DNA of 64,000 nt, taken from positions 10,442,501 to 10,506,500 of the forward strand of contig BSBN01001017.1 of NCBI GenBank assembly GCA_027924645.1, in the 5' to 3' direction. A model generated the notes under the pieces. It did no database searches. It saw nothing but the letters and a program-made list of their open reading frames with translations, and was not told the DNA's origin. Positions 10,101 through 22,300 of this stretch are shown here, in pieces (within the stretch, counting starts at the first letter, position 1; every line of letters begins with the position of its first letter). A program made the position numbers and the translations under genes. Origin of the DNA: Cunninghamia lanceolata. Its lineage: Eukaryota; Streptophyta; Pinopsida; Cupressales; Cupressaceae.

Positions 10101-11525
10101 AAGGAGGCCCCTCAGCAAGAAGAGATGCAAGAAGATCCCCCTCATGAGGAATTCCATGAGGAAGAAACTAGGATGTCGCCTTCTCCACCTAGAATAGAGA
10201 CAGATATTGGAGAACAAGGCAGACATGATGATGACAGAGGACAACAAGGATCTGGAGATGAAGTGCCTCAGTGGCTGGAGAAATAGATAGGTATGGAACA
10301 AGGCTTTGAAATTCAAGAATTTGATGTTTCCACCTTATTTGCAAAGACAATCATGGAGCCAAAGAGGAAAGCCAGATTGACATCAGCTGTTAGAAGAGAT
10401 CCTGCTACAAGTAGAAGGACTACCCAAGTAGCACTTCCCACTATAGAGAAAGAAAAGGGCAAGATCACCCTTGAGGAATTCTAAATCACAACTATTGATT
10501 TGGGTTTTGCTAATGAGGACCAAGAAGGTCAAGAAGGGAAGGACATCATTGATTCTTTGACCCAAAGGGTAAAGAAGGAGAAAGAAAAATAAACAGCATA
10601 AAGAGCACATTGCTTAGCTGCATTCATATATAAAGGGGTTGATTAACCCTGGTAATACACCAGTTGATTCGACAGTCCCATTGACTGTCATATCCCAGAA
10701 GGGGGTCAAAAGTTGGACCTCATAAAGTATGAAGCCATGATCATGGAGAAGTGGATGCTGTTAGCCCTCACAGGAGCTGAGGATGTTTTGAGAACCTCTT
10801 TACAGAGGTAGAATTCTTTAAGCAGTTTGAAGAGAAAAGTAGACAAAATGCAAAATGAAACAGGGAGATGGTCATTCCAATTGGAAAAGGACCTAACTGC
10901 TTTGAGTGAGATGAGGTGGATTGATCCTCAAATCCTAATAAATAACCAAGTATTGAATAGTAACACTGCCCTGCTGATAGACATATGGTATGAGGACATT
11001 AGGTTCAAATGTGATATCCTGAAGAAATACATTGGCAAGCTCGGGGATATAAGTATAAAGCTGCACAATATGATGGCATATGAAGTAGAAATCCTTGAGG
11101 CTTTGGAAGGGAAAGTAGAGGGAAAGATTGAAAACCAAGACGTAGACTTTTCTATCAAAGCTCTGCATGATAATTTCCAGCTGGTAGCTAATGACCCCCT
11201 CACCCACCTAATAGAAGAGGTGATGAACAAGATCATGAGGATAAAGGCTAGGGTGGAGACCTACAATAAGACTTTGAACAATAGAAAAAGTAAGCTGGAC
11301 GCGATCAAAGCCAAATTCCAGTCTCATAAGCACGCCATAACAAAAGCCAAAATCCAAGATGGCGGGGAGGTAGATAAAATAGTGTAGGTATATGAGAATA
11401 TTAGGATGGCAATGAAGTTCCATTTACATGATGATGTTCATCAGGGCGATAGCAATACAGAAAGTAATGAAGATGATGATCATGATGAAGAAGAAGAAGA
11501 TAAAGAGGAGGAACCCAAAGAATGA
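7162..11525 (+). pseudogene. Long decayed additional ORF of G1 (unknown protein, basic/acidic linker and coiled coil)
   Basis: A start ATG at 7162 opens a reading frame that shifts once near 7640. It then stays in one frame to the TGA at 11523-11525, about 1,450 codons broken by roughly thirty stops. Most stops are TAG. The N-terminal 600 codons look globular (FKNWMFGIIQMVLY, then MGWYMCSDSQRIEHAMGG). Codons from about 8750 to 10600 are Lys/Glu/Pro-rich. Codons from about 10690 to 11390 are helical and heptad-rich (MKRKVDKMQNE, later TYNKTLNNRKSKLDAIK). An acidic tail (EEEEDKEEE) ends it. I recognise no family. Position downstream of pol in sense fits an extra ORF of a Tat element, but a captured host gene is possible. 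Confidence 0.6.
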
Positions 11526-11529
11526 ATGA

Positions 11530-12020
11530 AGATGCATCACCAAAGGAACATATGCATCAGGTACTCATAAGATAATGAGTCATCCAGATGGTTGCCAGCT
11601 GGCAACCTGTGCCACGAGGAAATGTTGACTGAGTCAAAGTTTGATTATCTACCATTGATCTTAATTGACAAATCCTAACTATAGGTCATTTGTAACTACC
11701 TCCTCACCTTATTCTATAAAAGGTGCAGGGGTACCTTATTTTTAACATTCAGAAACTTAATTGAAATTTGATTGCTGAAATATTAGGACTTATTTCAAAG
11801 TTGTTGTAAATGTACATGTTATGCATATTGAATGAAATAGAAGACATTTTGATTACAAATCATCATAAATCTTGAGTAATCTGTGTTTGAAATCTTGATA
11901 CATGCATTGATCAGTTGCGTCCCTTGGAGTGCTTATCTGTCTACATGTGTTGTTTTCATTCCTTATCCTTTGAAGTTAGCATCATCCATATCTAGCTGTG
12001 GAACATCCTGGTAACATATG
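11530..12020 (+). repeat. Presumed 3' LTR of G1
   Basis: Just after the additional ORF, a U3-like segment leads to TATAAAA at 11715-11721 and then a T-rich R/U5-like stretch with AATGAAAT. No partner LTR is in the window, so both ends are guesses. A purine-rich tract (the acidic tail codons, 11462-11520) could act as the PPT. Confidence 0.35.
11715..11721 (+). promoter_or_regulatory. TATA box in presumed G1 LTR
   Basis: CTATAAAAGG lies in the expected place for an LTR promoter on +. There is no second copy in the window to compare. Confidence 0.45.
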
Positions 12021-12714
12021 GTTTGATTTCTTCTCCTCATGAATGTATCTTGTATGTATGTGGTTCAATGGCTAAATATTCATGAAAATTAGAAGCATTC
12101 TTTTAAATTTCTTTCAATTTCATAACAAAACATCACCATAATTGCAAATAATAGAGAATTAAAAGCAAATAACATGAAATATGCTGACATCCCGTAGATA
12201 ATTGGAAATACATAGCATATTTTTAGTAAAAGCATGTTAAATTGACAAATATCATGCAAATTCATATAAACATCCATGAGATACATGCAAATATGCACTT
12301 AGAGACACATCATTTGAATAAATATATAGTGTAGAAGAAAGAACAAGTTCATGATGATCAATAATCAGAAGAATTGATCAAACTTGCAAACATATCAGTT
12401 ATCTTTGGAAATAGAATACAAATAACCTCTCTGCGGAGTAAATTTATAGGAAATGGTGTAATACTGGTCATCCAGACAAACGTAAGACCCCTTGAAATGA
12501 AAACAACATGTCACATCAACCTCTGAGTAATGTCAGATGATCATGACCTGATCAATAGAGACTTGGAGTCATCAACTTATCCTAAGCTGATCATACTTTA
12601 CAAGATAATAAAGGTTTATTGTGCAAATTTTTATGCATGTTGTTATGACTAATAACCATCATCAACATGTATGCATCATTATTTACAAGGCTCTCATGAT
12701 CATTAGAACTAGGA
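12021..12714. other. Unassigned AT-rich stretch
   Basis: I see no ORF with a recognisable domain, no LTR ends and no tandem repeat here. It could be flank of G1 or an old solo LTR. Confidence 0.5.
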
Positions 12715-12914
12715 GGAGGGGCCCCTCAAAGTATGATTTTGGGTCTAGGATTGATTTCATTGTTTGAACTAGAGGGATAGCCCCCTTGGACTATGACCTT
12801 GGGTCTAGGATTTGTCTCATCATTAGGATTAGGGAGGGGCCCTCCTTGAAGTATGATTTTGGGCTTATGATTGGGCGTAGGCTTGCTTAGGATTAGGATC
12901 ATTTTGACTAGCAT
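12715..12914 (-). repeat. Three-copy ~62-bp tandem repeat, coding-like on -
   Basis: Three diverged units share GTATGATTTTGGGTCTAGGAT-like wording after a GGGGCCC or GCCCCC core. On - they translate as a repeat of about 20 residues with the theme NPRPKIILQGG. This resembles the proline-rich linker before the protease in element F (PKLIVHGAP, VIIVQGAP). It may be a fragment of a related Tat first ORF; that is inference. A GATGATTAGGA-rich low-complexity stretch follows to about 13060. Confidence 0.5.
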
Positions 12915-15900
12915 TTACTAGGACTAGGATGATGTGGAATGATTTGGAATAAGTGATTGGATGATTAGGAATGATTAGGTTGAAATTGATTGGAAATGTG
13001 AAATGATGATTAGGATGAAATTGATTGGAAAAGGATGATGTGGAAAGATTGTTTAGAATGACTTGTTTATGTGTTTGTGTTTAGAGCTTGATGTTGCAAT
13101 TTGCAAGAAAATTATTACACATGTACACACATGAATCACACACGCAAGACACATAAGCAAGTTTAAATTTGAAAATTGAAGAATATGATGATTAAGCAAG
13201 AACTTTGTAGAAGAAACATCAACAAGCCTATGACTAGTCAAGTGGGGTATGGCCAATTAGGTCCTACTCTAGGATACACAAGTTGAATAAGGATGTCCCT
13301 AATATACTCAAGGTACGGGGGCCCAATTCTGTGAAATGAAAGTGAAATCCTACCACATAGCTGGGAGAAAGGGGTAACCCACCCTTCACCTTCACTTCCC
13401 AAAGGTATAAAGTTCTTTGGGGCTTATCCAAGAGTGACAATATTTTGACTTCCAAAGAGGGTGTCTTTCGATTCACACCTCGCTGTTTATACTCCACCTA
13501 AACTCTAGAGTCGAGGTCGTCTCTTGGAATGATGTGTCTCCAAGAAGGCCTCCTAGGAAGGGTATGACAAAAGCAAACCAAGTGGGTACTTTTGATCTCC
13601 AAGATTACCTTGCAGTGTGAGGAGAGAGCATACACACACACTTGATTCACACTCGCACTTGTTAATTCCCCTTAGAAAAGAAAATGTGTGGTGTGAAATT
13701 GAATGGATGAGAGGTGTTTTTGATTCTCAATATCGCATGAAGCATATGGGAAGAGCATACACACCCCTAATCGCAATCAAGTTCACCAAGCGGTGAAGAC
13801 ACTTGTTCTTTTTAGATCCCAAGTCAAAATGTGATGAAGACAATGGTTCATTTTAATTTGATGTGTGATGGAAGACAATGATTTGTTTTAAAGCCCAAAA
13901 TATAAATGTGAGAGCAAACAATGATTGACTGAAATGAATGATGAGAGATGAAAGGGGTGCACCTGAATTTTTTACTTTCCAATCTACTGTGTGTGCTGAT
14001 GCTAATGTTGTTCCAGCTCTGTGTGATCACCTACAAGACACAAATCCCAAGAAAAAACAAGTAAACTTGCATGGAAATGTATTATGTGAAAAAGATGAAA
14101 TCTAATTAAGATGACTAGATATAGAAAAATGGATTGCATGAACAGAAAGTAGATGAATTTCTAAACACTTTTTTAAAAAATTTCACAAAAATTGGATCAA
14201 ATTTGCAAGCGTTATGCTCATTTGAAGTTTAAGATTAAGTTTGACTTTGACTGATAAAAAAGCCTAATAACTAACACAATCACCTGATAAAATCTCCACC
14301 ACTGCATAGTTTTCTAAATCAACTTTTCAATGAGTCCTTGTTTGTGATTTTTTGATATCGTATGTCGAAGTTATGACAAAAAGAAAAAAATGCCCTATTA
14401 GGGCATGTAGAAGCAAGAGGGTAAGCCTGACTATCAACATTAACTGCTAGTAGTTAAGTTGAACCTGGTCACATATGGCAGTTAGTGGCCAGGCAATTAG
14501 GCTGGTGGTCTAGATTTAGTCAAGCCCTTGGTCACCCATGTGACCAGAAGGCTAGCGGCAGGGAAAAAAAGTGAAGTAAAGGGGGGTGTAAGCCTTAGCC
14601 TCCCTGAGAGTCACAACCCTGAGCTTAAGGAATGACTGTCGAGGGCCAAAAGTGTCTCTTAGAAGACTGCAACTGGGACTATGACCCAAGCGCTCAGAGA
14701 GTGTGAATGGATGAATAGAAACCAACGACAAATTTTAGAGGTTTCGACTAGGGTTAGGATGTAGGTGATAGTGTCTATAATGGTGGCAATGAAGTTTATA
14801 GGGATCAACAACTGGTAGCTAGGAGGTGGCGGTAGGTTTAGGTCTATAGCAGTGGCAGCCAAAGAGATGATTTTAGGTAGAGATTAGGGTTTTAGGAGTG
14901 GAGTAAATGTAGAGCGACGAATGGGAAGCTTCAGGTGGTGGAAGCTTAGGGTTTGAGGAGGTCAGCAGAATGTATGGTGACTGGGAGATAAAGAGGCAGT
15001 GATAGGATTTTTGGGGACCCTAAACTAGAGGTCAACAAAGAGTAGCAAGAAGCATCAGTGGCGATAGAGCCACCGTAGGGTGGTGACAGAAATCTCTAAG
15101 CAGTGGCGTTAGGGCTTAATGCCAGGTGGAGGAATGGTGGGCATTACACCTACAAAAAATAAACCTGTGAGATGAAAAACCTACAATCCAATATAAATCC
15201 CCAAACTTTAAAACCTGCAACCAGATTCATTAAAGCATATGAAATAATGAAAAGGAATGACTGATAATGGCTGAAATGAAATGCAATAGACTATGTAGGG
15301 GTTGGGGGTACGCAAACCGCTGTACGGTATGGATCCGTATGGTACATATCCTTACTATATGGAATTGTACCCTATGAGGCCCTAAAAAAATTTCAAAAAA
15401 ACTTCGGTAGCAAAAAATGACAAATTATATAAGCCTCCTAGGGTTTTTGGGCCTCCCGGACTCAATAGCAAGGTCAGATTTGAGCTAGGAAGCCACTTGC
15501 AATAGTCAATCACCAAAAATTGATAAAAAACATTAGATTTGCAAGATTCATGTCGGGTTCACCATTTGTCATCAGGGAAAAAATTAAGTCTGAAACTAAA
15601 ACAACAAGATATCAAACCCTAACTAGCACAATAGAGCATGAGATAACATGGAAATCAAAACAATAAACTTAAATGCAAACCCAAATCCACGCTAAACTCA
15701 ATTTATCTCCATTTGTCTTCTCAACCTCACATAGGCATGCAAGATTTCAAAGGTTGTTGATGGAGGAATGTTGGTTGCTCGTCGTTGTAGTAGCATAATA
15801 GTACTCAAATTCTCCATATGCAAATGGCTTGTGAAAGGCTTTCTTTATAGAAAAGGCTAATTTGAATGAACAGGTGGGATTGAAAATTATTTTGAATGAT

Positions 15901-16171
15901 ATGGACGATAAGATTGATTAGGTTTTCCCACTTCAAGAGGGGTTGTAGTCATGTGACACTTGTTTGCATGTGGTAAAAGGTGAGGGATTTAATTCAAATA
16001 TTTTATGTGAATTATTTGAGACAAGTGAGGGGAAATTAATTAAATAAAATGTGATTTATTTAACTAATTTGCTAGGTGATTGAGACAAAATTATGAGTGG
16101 GATTAGGATGGGACCTAGGACAAAATGTTGTAAGATATCCCACTAGGTGATGTACAATTTTAAGTGTCTAC
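12915..16171. other. Unassigned region, possibly an old LTR plus leader on -
   Basis: There is no recognisable protein. The right end reads TAAGTGTCTACA and stops exactly where the G2 reverse transcriptase begins. On - it would start TGTAGACACTTAAAATTG, an LTR-like start. A TATA-like CTATAAAGA lies on - near 15845-15853. Repeated phrases (GAGAGCATACACAC near 13625 and 13755; GAAGACAATG near 13838 and 13872) suggest decayed repeats. I found no matching left end or TSD. Confidence 0.3.
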
Positions 16172-17343
16172 ACCAGCAGTACTAGGACCAAAGAAGGATG
16201 GAGAATGGAGAATGTGTACAGACTCAAGAGCAATCAATAAGATCACAATAAAGTATAGATTTCCATTGCCAAGGATGGATGATACCATGGATTTTTTGAG
16301 TGGAGCAAAATATTTCACAAAGATAGACCTAAAGAGTGGATACCTTCATATCAAGATCAGAGAAGGAGATGAGTGGACCCAGAGAAAGTTAGAGTAATTG
16401 TTGAGTGACCAACACCTGCGAATGTTGGAGAGGTAAGACCTTTTCATGGACTAGAAATTTTCTACCAAAAGTTCATCAAAAATTTTAGTACTGTATGCAC
16501 ACCAATGATAGAGACAATGCAAGGTGACTAGAAGGATTTTAAAGTGACATTAGGAGCACATAGGAGTTTTGAGTTGTTAAAGAAAAAGGTGATAAAGCAA
16601 CCAGTGTTAGCATTGTCGGATCTTGATAAAGTATTTTAGGTTGATTGTGATGCCAGTGGGAATGCAATAGGAGTAGTGTTAAGTCAAGAAGGGAGACCAG
16701 TAGCATATTTTAGTGAAAAGTTGAATGATGCAAGGTGGATACGTTAAGTGGACATTAGGATCACATAGGAGTTTTGAGTTGTTAAAGGAAAAAGGTGACA
16801 AAGCAACCAGTATTAGCATTACTAAATTTTGACAAAGTATTTTAGGTTGATTGTGATGCCAATGGAAATGCAATAGGAGTAATGTTAAGTCAAGAAGGAA
16901 GACCATAAACAGATGGACAAACAAAAGTGGTAAATATGAGCTTGGGTAACTTGTTGAGATGCTTAGTAGTAGATAAAGTAGGAAATTGGGATATAATTCT
17001 ACTGCAAGGAGATTTTGCATACAATAACTCAGTGAACAAAAGTACAGGGAAGACACAATTTGAAGTTGTGATTGGAGTACAACCTAGAGGATTTGTAGAG
17101 CTAAGAGACATTAGTATGGATAACAAAAGGAGTGCAGAGGTAGAAGAATTTGTAGGATACATGGAAACAATACACTCAGGTCTGAAAGCATTTGGAAGAG
17201 ATGAATGACAAGTATAAGGAATAAGAAGATGAAAAGATGAGACATAAGAAATTTTCTATTGGGGATGAAGTCATGGTATATGTCAGGAAGGAAAGATTTC
17301 CAGTAGGGACATACAACAAGCTGAAGATGAGGAAGTTTGGACC
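16172..17343 (+). pseudogene. Chromovirus (G2) pol remnant: RT, partial RNase H, integrase C-terminal half
   Basis: RT starts at [20 protein letters not shown] and runs through [16 protein letters not shown] and [13 protein letters not shown]. It is truncated near 16397, before the catalytic YxDD. RNase H wording follows (VDCDASGNAIGVVLSQEGRPVAY, about 16630-16710) and is then duplicated. A deletion joins this to the end of the integrase core (GNLLRCLVVDKVGNWDIIL, FAYNNSVNKSTGKTQFEVV, 16940-17070) and to [21 protein letters not shown] (17260-17325). It is cut after KFGP by C1; the rest is at 25209. The wording matches plant chromoviruses. It is full of stops and frameshifts. Confidence 0.88.
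16543..16905. repeat. Internal duplication inside G2 RNase H
   Basis: 16543-16699 and 16746-16905 are clearly the same ~158-bp segment, from GACATTAGGA to AGAAGGRAGACCA, diverged by scattered substitutions. The second copy runs straight into integrase sequence at a deletion junction. It probably arose by unequal recombination or template switching during reverse transcription. Confidence 0.85.
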
Positions 17344-17582
17344 TGTTGGACACACCACGATACTGAGGGGGGGTGAATCAATATCTAAACAATCTTCAAT
17401 TTTAACAACTTCAACTTATCCAGAGCAAATTAAAACTTAAGCATCATAGTATTAACATAAGCATGAAAGATTAACATAATGCACATCAACACATAACACC
17501 AGATATACGTGGAAAACCCAAAAAGGGAAAAACCATGGTGAGGATTAAATCACAATATATGAAGCTCAAATAACAACTCTAT

Positions 17583-17722
17583 TTTAGGGCCAAAACCCAA
17601 GGAAGCTACTACTTTGTGAAAAATTTGAATTAGGGTCACTCCCAAGGAAGCTACTACTCCCTAAAGACTTTGTTTTAGAGTCACTCCCAAGAAATCTACT
17701 ACTCCCTAAATTGAGAACACTC
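17583..17722. repeat. Three-copy minisatellite in C1 3' LTR
   Basis: A ~50-bp unit, CCAAGGAAGCTACTACT followed by a spacer and AGGGTCACTC, is repeated three times with changes. The same array is at 23677-23812 in the other LTR, so it predates insertion. Confidence 0.8.
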
Positions 17723-17963
17723 ACACCTTTGATGATTGCAATTCTACCTCTTCACACTTTCTTCTGATGATTTAATTACTTAGGCATGCTCTACACTTGA
17801 TCACTATCACAAATATGTCTTCAAGATGAATCGAGATAGCATCAACAACTTCTACTTTTTCTCCTTCAGTCGCACATCAAAATGCAATCTTCTGCTCCTT
17901 ATTGTGTATGTGAGCTCTATCAATCTTTTTGCAATCACACCTCACCTCATTTAATTTGATTTA

Positions 17964-17971
17964 AATTTATA
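17964..17971 (-). promoter_or_regulatory. TATA box of C1 3' LTR
   Basis: On - it reads TATAAATT. It is conserved in the 5' LTR at 24115-24122, which would be the active promoter for C1. Confidence 0.55.
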
Positions 17972-19084
17972 CAAGATATTACATTGATTACATTTCTTGT
18001 AGGCCAGGGACAATATGAGAAATACATTTACAAGTCAGCAAAGCAATATACAACATGAAACATGTATAAGATAGATCCTAAAAAAAACCACACGTTACAC
18101 CAACAGAAGACCGATGCCTTGCAGACACCAACACTTGCTTAACCAGGTCCAAAACATCCTTCGCAGCTTTAAACACCAAGTAATTACATCCACACACTCC
18201 GCTCATTTGAAAATAAGATAGCTTTAAGTAAAAACACATGAACCTTGAAGCATAACGACCACATCAACTTGAAAACCTTGTGTGGTACTGGAAACAAGAA
18301 AAATCTTCATGAAACTTTTCCAGATGAGTCTATAGGACTCATACAACATCCCCAAACACTCCTTTGCCTTCGCACATCAAATAATTTGTGCCACACATCT
18401 TCAATCATGAACTTTGAGAACAATCTATCATATGGAACACACTGCACCATGTTGTCATTTGAAAACTGAGTTGCATACCACTAAGAACCTTGAAACTACA
18501 AGGAAGCATGTAATACACATCCATAAACATGTCCTCAAAACCACAAGGGAAATCATTCATTTCTGGAGGAATGCAGAGCATTCCAACATGCCTTCAAAAC
18601 TAATTGCTCTTCCAAGACACATGTCAATACTCTATCATGCATAACTTTCACAGCGGAAGGATAAATGATCAGAAAACTTGGAATTGTCACCTTCATTGCA
18701 CCCTGAACACAGTTCCAGAATTGCATGGCCATATCTACAAATGTAGAGGAATGCGGAGCATTCCATTGTCCTACATAGAACACCTTCACAGCGACAACAC
18801 TATCTTCAAATAGTCAACAACAAAACACTCTTTCGGTAATCAAATCATCATAGAGCTTTGAACATACATGCTTCAGGCCATCAGTAACATCAACAATACA
18901 TCTGATCATTGTTGTGCTTCTAATTCCTATATTAATATGAACTATATCTTCTCCCTTCTCTTGTTGGATGGGACATGACATCCAACCATGAACAACATCA
19001 CACCACCATGATAGTGTTGACATCAATAACAACCTAGTGACAGTGTTGACAATAATGACAACCCTAAGAACCATATGTGTAACA

Positions 19085-19320
19085 ATCTCCCCCTTTGGCA
19101 TTGATGGCAACACATATTTTTCTTCTCTCCCCCTTTGACATGAAGGACAAAGGCAAACCACTACATGCTCATCAGAGACCACATACCTACACCTTCTTTC
19201 TTAGTGCATGACTTTTTCTTGCAACAAACAAACTCCCCTATTACTAGCAACCACTACCTACTCCCCTTGAGAGATAGCCACCATCAGTCCAAGAATAAGA
19301 TATAACATGAACTCCCCTTG
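19085..19320 (-). other. C1 polypurine tract and several PPT-like repeats
   Basis: The PPT on - is CCAAAGGGGGAGAT (19085-19098), directly before the 3' LTR. Similar AAAGGGGGAG or AAGGGGAG runs recur near 19125, 19225, 19260 and 19310. Multiple PPT copies before the 3' LTR are described for some Copia lineages such as Sireviruses (family knowledge). C2 shows the same. Confidence 0.75.
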
Positions 19321-19341
19321 GACAGATGCACCACTATGCAT

Positions 19342-22300
19342 CTAGCAAGAAGGAGGGGCAATTACCCCTAATCTCTGTCGGAGATCCTCAAAAGCATCCT
19401 TTGCAAGAGCCTTTGTGAAAATATCTGCTATTTGATCCTTTATTGGAACATATTCCAACTTCACTTCCTTATCTGCAACCTTCTCTCTCAAAAAGTGATA
19501 CTTGATTGCTATATGCTTGGTTCTACAATGCATCACTAGATTCATGGAAATATTGATAGCACTTGTATTGATACACAAGATAGGAAGAGGCTCATCATAC
19601 AGTACCTTGATATCTTTCAGGGTTTGCTTCATCCACAACACTTGTGTACATCAGGATGCTACTGTAATGTACTCTACCTCTCTAGTAGATAAGGACATTG
19701 AATCTTGCTTTTTGCTTTGCCATGAAACCAATCTACTTCCTAAAAAGAAAGCACCATGACTTGTATTTCTTCTATCATCAACACAACTAGCCCAATCAGC
19801 ATTAATGTAAGCACTCAAATCAAAGTCATTACCTCTTGGATACCATAGGCCATAGTCTGGAGTTCCTTTCAAGTATCTGGATATCCTTTTCACTACCTTC
19901 TCATGTGTTTTCTTGGGATTCTCTTGATATATGGCAACTACACATATTGTATGCATAATATCAGGTCTAGAAGTAGTCAGGCACAACAGTCCTCTAATCA
20001 TAGATCTATAGACAGTCTAGTCCACTTCTGGAGACTCATCATCTTTTCTCAAGTGACACCCAGTGACCATGGGAGTACTCACTGGTTTTGAATCCTCCAT
20101 ACCAAACTTCTTCAACAACTCTTTGACATACTTAGATTGAGAAATAAAGATACCACCATCTAGCTAAGTAATCTGAAGTCCAAGGAAGAAAGAAATTTCA
20201 CCAATCATAGACATCTCAAATTCTTTTTGCATCTCCTCTACAAACCTCTTACACATATCATCATCTCCACCAAAGATGATGCCATCAACATATATTGCAA
20301 CTATTAAATCATGTCTCCTTCTTCCTTGATGTAAAGATTTCTATTTGTAGTACCTTTTTTTAAACCCTACTAAAGTTAGTACTTGTCCAACCTAGCATAC
20401 CAAGCTCTAGGTGCTTTCTTAAGACCATACAGAGCCTTCTTGAGTCTACACACCATGTTTGGATCTTCTGATATATGGAAACCATCTGGTTGTTCAATAT
20501 AAACCTCTTCCTCTAGATCACCATTCAGAAATGCTGACTTAACATCCATCTGATATACCTTGAAGTTCTTATGAGCAACAAGAGCAAGGAACATTATGAT
20601 TGCCTCCATCCTTGCTACTAGAGAAAAATTCTCCTCAAAATCAATACCTTTAATTTGTGTGTATCCTTTGCATACCAATCTTGCCTTCTTCCTTAAAACT
20701 TCACCTTCTTCATTCAATTTGTTCTGGAATAGCCATTTTGTTCCTATAACATTCTTATTTGCTGGTTTGGAAATCAATTCCCATGTCTAATTCTTCTTAA
20801 TCTGATCCAATTCTTCTTCTATGGATTTTATCCATCCATCATCTTTGCTGGCATCGACAAAGTTTTTGGGTTCCACTTTTGATAACAAACACAAGTTTAC
20901 TTGCTCATGTGTCTTGGCAAGCCTTCTCCTTGTCTGCACACCTTCATCCTTATCTCCAATGATCTGATCTACTAAGTGGTTCTTCTGAACATACTTTGCT
21001 AGAGTCTTAGGCATCTGCTCTGGTTCTTGTTCCTTTTCTTCTTTCACTTCTTCTTCTTCATCTACAATGCATGGAAAGATATTGGATTTAGAGTCCTCTA
21101 ATTCATGTTAGACATGATACAGGTCTTCATCTACTTTGATATTTGTGCTTTCAATCATCTTTCCCAACATCTTGTTATAGCATCCATAAGCTTTGCTTCT
21201 GGTTGAGTAGCCAAGAAAGATTCCTTCATCACTTCTTGAATCAAACTTTCCTAGGTTTTCTTCATCTCTTCTGATATAGCATTTGCTACCAAAGATCCTG
21301 AAGTATTTGACTATGGGAGGTCTTCCATACCATAGCTCATAAGGGGTCTTAGTGATGTTGATCCTCAGTTCCACTCTATTAATTAGATAGACAATAGTAT
21401 GAACTGCATCCTTCCAGTACATATCAGGTAGATTTACATCTTTCAATATTGCCCTAGACATCTCTTGCACAGTCCTATTCTTTCTTTCCACTACCCTATT
21501 TTGCTGAGGGCTTCTAGGGGCTGACAGATGTCTCCTAATGCCATTATCTTCACAAAACTTTTGAAATTCATTTGAAGTAAAATCACCTCCTCTATCAGAC
21601 CTCAAACATTTGATCTTGGCATCTACTTCATTCTCAATCATAGCTTTGAACACTTTAAATTTATCAAGGGCATCTAATTTTTCTCTTAAGAAAGTAACCC
21701 AAGTCATTATAGAATACTCATCAATAAGAAACATGAAATACCTCTCACCTTGTTGACTCTTTACTCTTGTAGGGCCACATAGATTAGTGTGAATTAGCTC
21801 CAATGGCTTTGCAGAAGATTACTCCTTGCTTTTGAAGTTTGTCTTTGTCTACTTTCCCATTTGACATTCCCTGCATACTATATTTGTAGGCTTGATTATC
21901 TTAGGCATATCTCTCATTGCATGAGTAGAACTGATCTTTACCATATTATCAAAATTGTTGTGTCCCATTCTCTTGTGCCACAACCAAATTTCATTGGATT
22001 GGGCCAATAAACATGTTCTTCCATTTACCTCCTTCAGATGATAGATGTCACCATATGTCTAGATACCTTCTACAACTAGTTTTTTAGACCTTGCCTTCCT
22101 AATTTCACAACCCTTGGCATGAAAGGTGAGATTATACCCCTTGCTATACATCTAACTGACACTAAGAAGATTGTGTTTTAGCCCTTTGACAAAGAGAACA
22201 TTCTCAGTCTTGTTCTTCTCATCAATAGTTATAGCTCCCTTTCCACAGATTTGTGTTGACTCATCACCACCAAACTTGACAATACAACCATCCCACTTTT

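Larger units (their letters stand above)
17344..19084 (-). repeat. C1 3' LTR
   Basis: This 1741-bp copy is collinear with 23436-25208. On + it begins TGTTGGACACACC, then ACTGAGGGGGGGTGAATCA. It ends GTGTAACA next to the PPT. It contains GTGGAAAACCC...GGGAAAAACCA near the distal end and a TATA box on - at 17964-17971. The partner lacks a few segments and has extra ones, so the insertion is old. Confidence 0.9.

Noticed and set aside
15310..15365. A possible palindrome around GGATCC with GTACGGTATGG arms
   Set aside because: The arms match only partly and there is no second copy. Too weak to call.
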